A stretch of 28,533 bases of DNA from an uncultured Chitinophagaceae bacterium (GCA_946885335.1 CAMPGG010000006.1:1-28533); one strand, 5' to 3'; counted from the stretch's first letter, positions 15,699 through 24,260 are shown. Translations and numbers: made by a program. Notes: generated by a model from the letters alone, not told the origin.

Positions 15699-18143
15699 TT
15701 ACCGGTGAGAAACATTTACTTCGGCCAAAGCAGCATTATTACTTCCATCAAAAACATCTGCATTGGATTCTACTTTCAGCCGGAAATACCGGGTGGTAAT
15801 TTCACCTGGTAATAATTTTGCCTGTGGTGGAGCAGTTTGCGTAAATGTAAATGGACTACCGGCTACTGCTGACCAGGTTATTCCATCCGGACTGGTTTCT
15901 ATTACCATGTTTTTTATATTCCTTGAAAGTGATTGACGCTGCGTAATTACAAACCCGTCAATTGGTAACGATTTACCCATATCGATAGTCAGTATGTGCG
16001 GAGGCATGCCGGTACCACCCGACCATTGGGAATGCCAGAAGGTATTATCCTTTCCATCAATTGCTGCTGCTGCATAACCATTGACTGGACCTTCACCACC
16101 AGCCTCCTGCGAACTGGCAGTAATTGCCCAATTACCTTTAAAATATGGATCAGGTTCTTTTAAAACATCTACTTCACCCAAAGCCGCAAAAGTGCTTCCA
16201 TCATAAACATCGGAATTGGAAGTAATTTCCATGCGGAAGAACCTGCAGGATATGCTGGCAGGCAAACCCCGGGTTTGTGGATTTTTTATTTGCGCCAGCG
16301 AAAAGGGACTTCCAGCTACTGCGGTCCAGGTAATTCCATCATTAGATGTTTCTACTTTCAGATTTTTGATATTTCTTGTAAGGGATTGTCGTTGAGAAAA
16401 TACAAAACCATGTATTGATAATGACCGGCCCATATCAACCACCAGCCTGTGAGGCGCGGTTCCTGTACCTCCTGACCACTGAGAATGCCAGAAGGTATTG
16501 ACATCGCCATCAATAATGGCAGATGCATAACCATTTACGGGGCCTTCACCTCCAGCTTCCTGCGAGCTGAATGAAGAAACGGTCCAATTTGTTTTATCAA
16601 ATGGATCGGGATTGAAAGTAGTGTTTCCTCCCGTACGGGTTAGCGGGTTATACTCCCAAATTTTTTGGTTCATAACCGGGTATTTCGCTGCCATTTTCCC
16701 ACTGGAAATATTGCTGATATTTATTCCCCAGGCTTTAAAAAAGAAGATCCAGTCTTTTTGTGTGTAATCACAAAGTGTTTCATAAACAAAATCCCTTTTA
16801 TCCTGGTCGCTTAAGGAAATACGGGTAGCCCTTCTTGCTTTTTTATATAACTCGGTCATAAATCCCCAGCCATCATAATTCATTCCTGCCGGAACTTTAT
16901 CAAAAATCTGGATGAAAGGGGTCAGTCGTGCAAACGGATCGTTTATACGCGGATCGGCGCCATCAAAATTTTTAGCCGCATTGCCATCTAATGCAAAAGC
17001 CAGTGCTTTTGGAAACATGTCAGGTAAAGCCGGATGTGATGGTGGCCATGCAGTTGGACTTACTGCTTCTTGCCTGTGTGCTACTTTAAAAGAAAACAAG
17101 TTACAGGTTGTTTCTCCCAAAGTTGACCAGCTCCAATAACGGGTTTGCTGGTTATTGTGTCCTAATTCATGAAATGTACCCCAACAGCCACCACCTCTTA
17201 TCTGGTTGATATTGGTAAATTCATCAAACCAGCCAAAATCATTAAATGTAACAATAGGAAAACCACTATGTCCATATCCTACAACAGGTCTGATATCCTG
17301 AACAATGCGCCAGGGTAATAATGGTGCCCTATCAATATCTTCAACAGGGTTCTCCTCAAGGCCTTCCCATTTATAAAAATCAAGATTGATGGCGTTATCC
17401 CATTCTGTCATTAAGGCGGTAGGATCGGCAATGGGTTTAGTAACACAATATTCTCTCGGCACAACAAAAATCATATTCTTGCTGCGTAGCTCCAGGAAAG
17501 GAACACATGAGTTCCGGATGGCTGCCTGCCATTCTTCATTTGATGTTTGTCCCAGGATAAAATCAGGTGATTTTAATACATTGGTAAAAACAAGATTGAC
17601 GGGAGTGGTTATGGGTCTGCCAGCGTAAATATAGATATGACCTCCATAAAGATTGCGGATATAATTTCGGCCGGGCGCTAACTGAGATTTCAAATAAATT
17701 ACCGGGTCACGGGGTGGATTTTGAATGCTGCTTAAATTATCTGTCCATGCACCAACCTGAACAGAAAGTGAATAGTCTCCAAAAGGCACATCAATTATTA
17801 CTAATTCACCCGGCGCTGCATATAGACCGGTACTAAACTGCGGTTGTGGCGGTACGCTGATACGTAAATCATCTTCTACAAAATTGTAGTTAAGATCCAT
17901 TGCAAGTTGAACAGTTAACCTTGGTTCAGTACTGCACACCAGGCCCGGGAAAATCCTTGCCTGGGCATACTTGGAGACATCGATATTTTTGATATTGGTG
18001 TCCACCGTTACGGAAGGTGTAGAAGCCCCATCATTTGGAAAGCCGTCTTCAAAATCGTAAGCATACTTTTTCCGGCAGGCAAAAGCAAACGCAGTGATTA
18101 ATAGGAAGATGCTTATTCTTTTTATCAGCACAACAGTATTCAT
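15699..18143 (-). CDS. M60-family (mucinase-type) metallopeptidase lipoprotein with two F5/8-type C domains
   Basis: This 814-residue lipoprotein has a lipobox ending at C23 (ITAFAFAC-RKK). After an N-terminal beta region (about 50-190), the M60/enhancin-like domain carries W-G-T-F-H325-E-L-G-H329 followed by E344 in TLGETTCNLF, matching the HExxHx(8-28)E zinc motif. C-terminal residues about 519-662 and 670-814 are two F5/8-type C (CBM32-like) domains; both contain SQEAGGEGPVNGYA, FWHSQWSGGTG and a RQSL-RNIKN block. M60 enzymes cut mucin-type, often O-glycosylated proteins, and such modules bind galactose or N-acetylhexosamines (family knowledge). This is the only protease in the locus and the best clue that glycoprotein is the target. 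Spacing is 70 bp from the upstream DUF4983 gene. Confidence 0.9.
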   Translation of the reverse strand: MNTVVLIKRISIFLLITAFAFACRKKYAYDFEDGFPNDGASTPSVTVDTNIKNIDVSKYAQARIFPGLVCSTEPRLTVQLAMDLNYNFVEDDLRISVPPQPQFSTGLYAAPGELVIIDVPFGDYSLSVQVGAWTDNLSSIQNPPRDPVIYLKSQLAPGRNYIRNLYGGHIYIYAGRPITTPVNLVFTNVLKSPDFILGQTSNEEWQAAIRNSCVPFLELRSKNMIFVVPREYCVTKPIADPTALMTEWDNAINLDFYKWEGLEENPVEDIDRAPLLPWRIVQDIRPVVGYGHSGFPIVTFNDFGWFDEFTNINQIRGGGCWGTFHELGHNNQQTRYWSWSTLGETTCNLFSFKVAHRQEAVSPTAWPPSHPALPDMFPKALAFALDGNAAKNFDGADPRINDPFARLTPFIQIFDKVPAGMNYDGWGFMTELYKKARRATRISLSDQDKRDFVYETLCDYTQKDWIFFFKAWGINISNISSGKMAAKYPVMNQKIWEYNPLTRTGGNTTFNPDPFDKTNWTVSSFSSQEAGGEGPVNGYASAIIDGDVNTFWHSQWSGGTGTAPHRLVVDMGRSLSIHGFVFSQRQSLTRNIKNLKVETSNDGITWTAVAGSPFSLAQIKNPQTRGLPASISCRFFRMEITSNSDVYDGSTFAALGEVDVLKEPDPYFKGNWAITASSQEAGGEGPVNGYAAAAIDGKDNTFWHSQWSGGTGMPPHILTIDMGKSLPIDGFVITQRQSLSRNIKNMVIETSPDGITWSAVAGSPFTFTQTAPPQAKLLPGEITTRYFRLKVESNADVFDGSNNAALAEVNVSHR

Positions 18144-18213
18144 TATTATAATTTTTTAAACGACTTATTTTTAAATACACAACCCGAACTTCACTCATCA
18201 AAACTTTACATGC

Positions 18214-19980
18214 TTATCCTCCCAAATCGGAATAAGTTGGAATCCAGTTTCTCCCATCGAGGTTCCAACCCGGAGGAACAGCAATGCCTAACCATTGAAA
18301 AATTTGTACAGCTACATCAACTGAATTCGGTACTGTTTTATATACTGATTCACTAACAGCAGGACATACACCTGGTGTGATATCATTAAAGCTTCCGGGA
18401 TTATATGATTCGATTGTAAGGTTATGCCCATTGCCACTTTTATCCAGCATCTCTTTGTTAGAAGTTACTTCTGTGGAAGGCCAAAATCCCAGCAGGTTGC
18501 TGATATATGGATCGGCAGGCTCCACATCTATCTTGCAATAATTATTGGCGATATAAGCATCGGACAATGCTTCGTTATAGATACGGATATCCGTTACCAA
18601 ATAGTTTCCAAGACCGGTGGTATTATCGGGTGGCAGGTTACCCACGGTAAGAGGTTGTGGGCTGTTGAGATTTCCATAACTCGCAATATTTCTTGCAGCA
18701 TCTGAAATACCCGGATATAAAACGCCATCAGTATAGGTGTATACATTCCTGGCTGTTCCCTCCTGCTTAATAACAACAGTAAGTGTATGCCATTGGCCAT
18801 CCGAAATGGCATGACCTCTTATCTGCCTGTTTCCTAACCCAGCCTGGCCAAAATTGACCATCCAATAATTTGCTTCCAGAAAAAATACCCATCCAACAAC
18901 GCCACCAGTAAAACTTGCTCTTTTTGATAAGAATGCAGGATAATAATAATTACCCGCAGGAATTTTAACCTTACACTGAATGGTATAGCTGCCAGTACTG
19001 CCTATATCATAAGTAGTTCCTCCATCTAATGCTTTTGCTCTCCTGCTATTTGACTGCGTTCCATTATAATAAGGAGATGTACCCATATAAGGGATAAATG
19101 ATCCGGGTTTGGTTGGATTTGTGCTTTTAAATCTTGGATTATAGCTAAAGAAAAAAGTATTGTGGCGTGTGTCCATAAATGCAGACCATTGAGCAGCACC
19201 TGATGGAATATATTCAGTATTACTTCCTTTATTGGAAGTAATGAGCACCATCCAGTTTTCATTATCGAAGGAAGGGCGGTCACGCATAGCCGATAGTATT
19301 TCACCTATGTAGGCATCCACTCTTAAGATGGCGTTTTTGTATACGGTGGAACCGATGTCATAAGAACTTGCCTGGCCGGCTGCATCCACATCATTAAACT
19401 GAGCCATGACCAATGCGGAATTTTTTGTAGCCAACTCCTCTTTTACAGCTTCTTTTACGGCTGCATCATCACCTGCAAAAGATTTTTTTTCTGTTGCATC
19501 GGCTGATAAATTATCCAACACTTCGGGCGAAGCTGTGAAAGCGGCTGTGCGCAAATCGGGTCTTTCCTGTTTTAGTCTTGTAAATAATGTTGGATAGGTT
19601 GCAAAATTATTAGCAGCAAAATCAGCCCCAGTAACATTGTGTTTATTGCTGTTTGTCCCTGTTAATAAAGTAGACCATCCCATGGCATTTGTAACAGGTT
19701 TATTAACATAAGTGCTGAGACCCTCCCAGGAGTAAATAGAAAAATCAGTAAGACTATTTAGAGTTGGCGGCAATGCGGCCTGAACTTCAGCCCCTACTGC
19801 CCCATCGACTACTATTAAGAGTACTTTACGTTCATTAGAATTTATATTTTCACCTGGTGTGAAATCATTTGTCAATGTATCAGGGAAGGGTTTGTTACAA
19901 GATACCATAACAGCAGTAGCTACAAGAGATAAAGCAACAACTGAAAACAACCTTCTATTATTAAAAAACATTTTTTTCAT
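18214..19980 (-). CDS. DUF4983 lipoprotein: phosphodiesterase-fold pseudoenzyme candidate plus LamG-like domain
   Basis: This 588-residue lipoprotein has a lipobox ending at C28 (ATAVMVSC-NKP). Residues about 50-290 follow the alkaline phosphatase-like fold: KVLLIVVDGAVG (D59), VTNAMGWSTLLTG, QFNDVDAAGQ (D199, but Q203 where His is normal) and VLITSNKGS, where N250-K251 replaces the Asp-His metal pair. Hydrolytic activity is therefore doubtful. The second half is LamG/concanavalin-like (YPAFLSKRASFTGG, GQWHTLTVVIKQEG, LVTDIRIYNEALSDAYI) with LLGFWPSTE and a VDVAVQIFQWLGI end. It shares architecture with the 13797-15530 protein. Between SusCD/DUF5008 and the M60 protease, it probably acts as a surface glycan-binding protein; this is inference. 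Confidence 0.78.
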   Translation of the reverse strand: MKKMFFNNRRLFSVVALSLVATAVMVSCNKPFPDTLTNDFTPGENINSNERKVLLIVVDGAVGAEVQAALPPTLNSLTDFSIYSWEGLSTYVNKPVTNAMGWSTLLTGTNSNKHNVTGADFAANNFATYPTLFTRLKQERPDLRTAAFTASPEVLDNLSADATEKKSFAGDDAAVKEAVKEELATKNSALVMAQFNDVDAAGQASSYDIGSTVYKNAILRVDAYIGEILSAMRDRPSFDNENWMVLITSNKGSNTEYIPSGAAQWSAFMDTRHNTFFFSYNPRFKSTNPTKPGSFIPYMGTSPYYNGTQSNSRRAKALDGGTTYDIGSTGSYTIQCKVKIPAGNYYYPAFLSKRASFTGGVVGWVFFLEANYWMVNFGQAGLGNRQIRGHAISDGQWHTLTVVIKQEGTARNVYTYTDGVLYPGISDAARNIASYGNLNSPQPLTVGNLPPDNTTGLGNYLVTDIRIYNEALSDAYIANNYCKIDVEPADPYISNLLGFWPSTEVTSNKEMLDKSGNGHNLTIESYNPGSFNDITPGVCPAVSESVYKTVPNSVDVAVQIFQWLGIAVPPGWNLDGRNWIPTYSDLGG

Positions 19981-19989
19981 GTGTTTATT

Positions 19990-20085
19990 TTATTGTTTTT
20001 TGGCCACATGTAATTCACCATAAAAATTTTCATCATCCCCATAGCTATCGGGAGTATAAGTTGATCGAAAATTTTTCTGGTTCAT
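19990..20085 (-). CDS. Possible 31-residue small ORF in leader A
   Basis: ATG at 20085-20083 opens a 31-codon frame ending with TAA at 19992-19990, 9 bp before the DUF4983 start. The peptide begins MNQKNFRSTYTP and ends GELHVAKKQ, and is acidic in the middle. The two related leaders (copies B and C) start similarly with ATG-AGY-CAY but stop early, so this may be a decayed or chance ORF rather than a gene. Confidence 0.25.
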   Translation of the reverse strand: MNQKNFRSTYTPDSYGDDENFYGELHVAKKQ

Positions 20086-20090
20086 TTCAT
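20002..20090 (-). promoter_or_regulatory. Conserved lipoprotein leader, copy A
   Basis: On the + strand GGCCACATGTAATTCACC (20002-20019) lies 22 bp from the DUF4983 start, and TTCATTTCAT (20081-20090) marks the distal end. Relative to copies B and C the centre is about 25 bp longer. The near-palindrome at 20036-20053 accounts for most of that extra length. Function unknown. Confidence 0.5.
20036..20053. repeat. Intergenic palindrome TCCCCATAGCTATCGGGA
   Basis: This 18-bp near-perfect palindrome has one mismatched pair (C20040/C20049). It sits inside leader copy A and has no counterpart in copies B and C, so it looks inserted. Similar short GATAGCTATC palindromes are, to my memory, scattered through Bacteroidota intergenic DNA. 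Confidence 0.55.
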
Positions 20091-20111
20091 TCTGCAGAAT
20101 ATTTATATAAA

Positions 20112-21755
20112 TCAATTCTCAATTCTCAATTTTATTATGTTACCCACTTCCTTATTGTCGAAACGATCAAACGAGCCCACCAGGATAACTCCTGGAATAC
20201 CACCAGCTGTTACGGTTTCAACAAAGGAGTTTATCATTCCCCTGAACAAACCCGTATTATTATAACCGCTTGCCAAACTTCCATCAGCATTTAATACCAA
20301 TAATCCCGGGCGAACAATACCATCGTAAGTATTAAAACTACCCGACACTATTATTTTTCCATTTTTCAGTTGACCTGCAAAATTTGGTATACCTCCTTCC
20401 ACAACTCGGAAATTAAAAGAAGGATCCCTTGAACCATCAGCATTGATCATGACAATGCCATTTGCTGGTTCACCATTATAATTTTTAAAATTTCCGGTAA
20501 GCAAAATTTTACCTGTTGTGCTGTTGTAAGTGATACGTGAAATTTCACCATCGGCACCAGATCCGCCACTATTAAACATGGGATCAGGCAATCCATCGGT
20601 TTCATTGATGCTGGTAATGTAATTAGTTGGTGTTCCGCTAAATGAAGTAAAGTTTCCGACAAGTATCAGGTTACCGCCAGGCAATTGCAGGGCATCATAA
20701 ATAAAACCATTGCCACCAGCATAACTTTTATTTGTTGTCCGGTCAAAATTGTAGCTGGAATCAAATGCACCATTCTCATTCATCCTAATCAACTGCCTTG
20801 CTTCTACAAGATCCAGGTTTGGACCGTTCTTAGTAGAACGTTCATAAAAAGTACTTACATGAGCGTTGAAATTTCCTATTGCAGTTGTATAACCTGTTGC
20901 CGGATTGTAAAACAACTTATTGATTGCACCAAAGGTGCCGCCATTAAAAGCCGGCACTACAGCATGCCCGTCATTTGGATTATTCACCGGGTCAGGATTA
21001 ACAACATCCACCACCATAGTTTCCACGGTTCCATCCACGTTTAGCCGGGTTGTATTATAAATATTGGTAACCGTATCATGTTTGGTAAATGAACCTGCTA
21101 CCATGTATTTACCATTTGACATTTGTATAGCGGAAAGAACAGGTCCGTTAAATCCAGCTTTCCCCATTTTTAATTGTGAAGCGGCAGCAATGTAATCGCC
21201 ATCCCTGTTCAGCAAAGCCATGCCTGAAATAGTATTTGTTGCACTCGCCTGGTCTTTGTAATTGGTAAATGATCCGTAAATCATATAAGTACTTGCATCA
21301 GACCTTAAAAAAATACCCTGGATAGGACCGTTAGAGCGGTATGTATCCGGATTAAAAAGCGGATCAACAGAAACTTTACCTTTTACTGTAAAACTTGGAC
21401 CAAAATAATACTCGTTATTAATTAGCACTGCAGAACCACCACTACTGGCATTGAGTGGTATTTTTACTTTAACTGTATTTTCATCGGCAGATACAACTTC
21501 CGCTTCTGTTTGATTGATGAAGAATTTAAATTTACCCTGCATGTCTTTCAATCCATTGACATTGAAAGTAACTACTGATCCTTCTGCTCCCATTGCAGGA
21601 GAAGGCGCTCCATCTAAAAACTTCACTAAAGCTTTGGGTGGATCAGGATAAATTTCAACGGGTTCTATTTTCGTTTTCGTACAGGAAAGAACCACTACAA
21701 GCATGAAGCATCCCATCCAAACAGTTCCGAATTTCAGTCTATTAAATATTTTCAT
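20112..21755 (-). CDS. DUF5008/IPT-like lipoprotein with DUF5122 beta-propeller repeats
   Basis: This 547-residue lipoprotein has a lipobox ending at C25 (LVVVLSC-TK). Residues about 35-125 form an IPT/TIG-like beta-sandwich (GSVVTFNVNGLKDMQGKFKF, VVSADENTVKVKIP). From about 130 onward, at least five repeats of the DUF5122 type occur: DPLFNPD, DSSYNFD, DPMFNSG and DPSFNFR, each followed by strands ending in a G-K-I/Y-x-x-x-G-S/N-F motif such as GKILLTGNF and GKIIVSGSF. This predicts a six-bladed-type propeller on the cell surface. It is encoded after the fasciclin protein (156 bp) and before a DUF4983 gene (131 bp). It probably takes the place of SusE/F-type glycan-binding proteins; the ligand is unknown. 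Confidence 0.8.
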   Translation of the reverse strand: MKIFNRLKFGTVWMGCFMLVVVLSCTKTKIEPVEIYPDPPKALVKFLDGAPSPAMGAEGSVVTFNVNGLKDMQGKFKFFINQTEAEVVSADENTVKVKIPLNASSGGSAVLINNEYYFGPSFTVKGKVSVDPLFNPDTYRSNGPIQGIFLRSDASTYMIYGSFTNYKDQASATNTISGMALLNRDGDYIAAASQLKMGKAGFNGPVLSAIQMSNGKYMVAGSFTKHDTVTNIYNTTRLNVDGTVETMVVDVVNPDPVNNPNDGHAVVPAFNGGTFGAINKLFYNPATGYTTAIGNFNAHVSTFYERSTKNGPNLDLVEARQLIRMNENGAFDSSYNFDRTTNKSYAGGNGFIYDALQLPGGNLILVGNFTSFSGTPTNYITSINETDGLPDPMFNSGGSGADGEISRITYNSTTGKILLTGNFKNYNGEPANGIVMINADGSRDPSFNFRVVEGGIPNFAGQLKNGKIIVSGSFNTYDGIVRPGLLVLNADGSLASGYNNTGLFRGMINSFVETVTAGGIPGVILVGSFDRFDNKEVGNIIKLRIEN

Positions 21756-21775
21756 GTGTTTAAATTATTTTTTAT

Positions 21776-21859
21776 GGTCACATGCATGCCTGTCGGCAGG
21801 CATGGAATTGCCTTTATACATGCCAGTTAGTTTTCAATTTATTTCATGACTCATTTTAT
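21776..21859 (-). promoter_or_regulatory. Conserved lipoprotein leader, copy C
   Basis: On the + strand GGTCACATG (21776-21784) and GAATTGCC (21805-21812) correspond to the continuous block in copies A and B but are split by a 20-bp palindrome. CTCATTTTAT follows at 21850-21859, 38 bp away, almost the same spacing as copy B. The block begins 21 bp from the DUF5008 gene start. Confidence 0.5.
21785..21804. repeat. Inserted 20-bp palindrome CATGCCTGTCGGCAGGCATG
   Basis: CATGCCTG and CAGGCATG form a perfect 8-bp stem around TCGG. It interrupts a block that is continuous in the other two leaders, and a CATG lies immediately next to it (21781-21784), so insertion next to or at CATG is suggested. 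It looks like a small REP-type element of Bacteroidota intergenic DNA. Confidence 0.65.
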
Positions 21860-21911
21860 GTGTTTTTAATCCCTATTGATAAAAAAACGTTTCGCTGCAT
21901 TAAAAACCTGG

Positions 21912-22625
21912 TCAGTCAATACCTTTTGCAATTGCATTTTCAATAAATTGGTTAGGCTCAAATCCGAAATAATGAAATGGATAATTCAGTACATGTACAA
22001 ATCCATTTGTGGGTGCTACATTAACTGATGCCACTCTAACAGAATACCAGCTGTTATAATCTCTTGGCGTTGTAGCCGATGGAATAAATGACAGCATTAA
22101 TTGCCTGTAACCGGCATATTGTACGCTACCCGCATCATTATAAAAAACACCTACATTCATAATATCCCCATCATATGAAGCATATATCTGACCCGGATAC
22201 GCTGACAAGTTGTTTGGATCTAATTGCGGGAAATCGTTCATTGATTTTTTTCCCTTGAACAGGTAACGGGATAATTGTGTACGCCATACTTCGGGTTTGA
22301 TCTGTTCTAAACGATACACCAGGCGCTTGCCCTGGGAATTTAAACGGAAGTTCAAATCCTTGATCGTACTTTTTACACTGGAATCGGACGGTGCAAAAAA
22401 GGTAATGTCTTCATTCCTGAAAATATCTTCCATGCCTGCAAGCCTGATTATTTTTGTTATTGAATCAAAATATTGGGGTTTCGATTCCAGGTATTCCAGT
22501 ACATTGCCCTGGAAATTTGGTGAATGAGTTCCTGTATTGGTGAAATAATCTTTCTTTTGACAGCCTGTCATTATTACAATCGCCACCAACATGCAGACTG
22601 AGAAAATTCTTTTACTTAATATCAT
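21912..22625 (-). CDS. Fasciclin-domain lipoprotein
   Basis: This 237-residue lipoprotein has a lipobox ending at C22 (VAIVIMTGC-QKK). NVLEYLESKPQYFDSITKII at 41-60 is the first fasciclin helix region, and ITFFAPSDSSVKSTI at 74-88 is the FAS1 H1-like motif. A later VNVAPTNGFVHVLNYPF stretch is the H2-like motif (the usual NG-xxHxID form, here NGFVHVLN). One FAS1 domain fits the length. FAS1 domains mediate adhesion or binding, and such proteins often follow SusD in Chitinophagaceae loci. It starts 33 bp after the SusD stop, so it is in the same transcript. A substrate-binding accessory role is inferred. Confidence 0.85.
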   Translation of the reverse strand: MILSKRIFSVCMLVAIVIMTGCQKKDYFTNTGTHSPNFQGNVLEYLESKPQYFDSITKIIRLAGMEDIFRNEDITFFAPSDSSVKSTIKDLNFRLNSQGKRLVYRLEQIKPEVWRTQLSRYLFKGKKSMNDFPQLDPNNLSAYPGQIYASYDGDIMNVGVFYNDAGSVQYAGYRQLMLSFIPSATTPRDYNSWYSVRVASVNVAPTNGFVHVLNYPFHYFGFEPNQFIENAIAKGID

Positions 22626-22658
22626 GATGAATACTTTATTTTCTACCGGGTTAATTAA

Positions 22659-24236
22659 TTATTGCCAGTAGGTGTTTAGTGTTATACCTGGATTATTAAT
22701 CAATGCAGACCTGTGTATGGGCCATGTCCAGGCTCCAGCTTTATATTGGTCTACCGAGCAGTGATAACCGAATTTATAATTGAGATCAATTATTCTACGG
22801 GTTCTAACCACATCATACCAGTAATGGCCTTCACCAATTAATTCGCGGCATCGTTCAAAAAATATTTCATTTTTCAGTTCCTCACCAACAACAGTAAATG
22901 GAGGAGCACCTGCCCTGTCGCGTACTATATTAACTTTTTGCTGTGCCTTACTATCGTTGCCTAATTCTGCAAGCGCTTCGGCCTGTAATAAAATGGCATC
23001 GGTTAACCTGAATATGGTCTGGCTGGCATCAAACCCAAAACCATCTATTGCATTGGGATCGGAACTAATTAAAAATTTACGCATGCGGAATGTTCTTGGA
23101 TCATTACCATAGGTTCTTAGCGTGGCCGGATCAAACCATATGGTACTTCTTTTATCGGGCTGGCCATTGGGATACAACACTTCAATAAATTTAGGATCCC
23201 AATACATCTGTGAAGTTCTTGTTCCCATGCCAGGCAGGCTATAGGCCACAAAATCATGGATGGAAGACCATCCAAAAGATTCTCCATAGTTTGCATTTTG
23301 CGGCACTTCAAAAAGACCTTCTTTGGATCTTCCTTTGAATATTTCACCTGAATTTTCCAATGGCAACAAATGGTATGCACCGCCATTTTCATTTTGCAAT
23401 TCATCGCCTAACTTATCTACTTCTTCATAATATACCTTGTCATTACCTGCATCAAAAGAAGCAAGCCACATATTCAGATGCATTAACAAAGCAAGAGAAG
23501 ATCCCTTCATTGCCCTGACGGAAACAAAAACCGGGTCCTCATAGGTCCATGGCAGGTCATTTTTTACCGCTTTCAAATCAGCCACACAATTCTTCAACAC
23601 ATCTACCATAGGCATTCTTTTTAAAGGATCGGTATGATATGCATCGGTGTAATAAGGAACATCCCCAAACTGGCGAACCATTAAAAAATAACAGATAGAA
23701 CGCAGGAAAACTGCTTCGGCTTTATACCTTTTTTTATCCGCTTCGGTAAGTGAGGCATCGGTTACATCATCTATCCTGTCGTATGCAATGTTAGCAGCGG
23801 CTATTACCTGGTAAAAACGATCCCATTCTGTAAAGCGTTCAAACTGAAAAACATTGTACCAATTGTATGGAGGCCGACTGGGGGGATTGGGATTCAGTAA
23901 AAGACGGATGTCGTTATTTGCCAGTGCGCCAAAATAATATCTTACAAAGCCTACAGGATTTTCATAGATCGGTGCACCCCGCAGATCGCCTGAAAAAGGC
24001 AGAAAAGCAAATTCATTGGCAGAAGAAACACTTGGTGGCGCCTTCATGTCGGGGCGTGACATGGACTTACGGAATAATTCATACATGCCATTTGTAAAAT
24101 TTTCCACATCCGCCTTCGTTTTCCAAAAATTATTTCCGGAAAGATCGTTTGGTGGATCAAGGCTTAAGTATTTTTTACAACTGCTGCTTCCCGTTAGCAA
24201 CATCACCAAAATGGATATATAAACTACACGTTTCAT
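22659..24236 (-). CDS. susD: RagB/SusD-family surface glycan-binding lipoprotein
   Basis: This 525-residue lipoprotein has a lipobox ending at C20 (LLTGSSSC-KKYL). SusD features are the KKYLSLDPPNDLSGNNFWKT start (21-40), a helical TPR-like region with YKAEAVFLRSICYFLMVRQFGDVPYYTD, RLTDAILLQAEALAELGN near the C-terminus, and the final VNIVRDRAGAPPF and EIFFERCRELIGEGHYWYDVVRTRRI blocks. It forms a lid over the SusC channel and binds the glycan or glycopeptide before import. The start codon follows the SusC stop by 24 bp. The exact ligand cannot be inferred from the sequence. Confidence 0.96.
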   Translation of the reverse strand: MKRVVYISILVMLLTGSSSCKKYLSLDPPNDLSGNNFWKTKADVENFTNGMYELFRKSMSRPDMKAPPSVSSANEFAFLPFSGDLRGAPIYENPVGFVRYYFGALANNDIRLLLNPNPPSRPPYNWYNVFQFERFTEWDRFYQVIAAANIAYDRIDDVTDASLTEADKKRYKAEAVFLRSICYFLMVRQFGDVPYYTDAYHTDPLKRMPMVDVLKNCVADLKAVKNDLPWTYEDPVFVSVRAMKGSSLALLMHLNMWLASFDAGNDKVYYEEVDKLGDELQNENGGAYHLLPLENSGEIFKGRSKEGLFEVPQNANYGESFGWSSIHDFVAYSLPGMGTRTSQMYWDPKFIEVLYPNGQPDKRSTIWFDPATLRTYGNDPRTFRMRKFLISSDPNAIDGFGFDASQTIFRLTDAILLQAEALAELGNDSKAQQKVNIVRDRAGAPPFTVVGEELKNEIFFERCRELIGEGHYWYDVVRTRRIIDLNYKFGYHCSVDQYKAGAWTWPIHRSALINNPGITLNTYWQ

Positions 24237-24260
24237 GATTTTTTATTTAAGCTCAATTAA

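Noticed and set aside
16912..16935. Third LacI-type operator around GTGCAAACGGATCG
   Set aside because: It lies inside the M60 coding region and lacks the TTGC right half.
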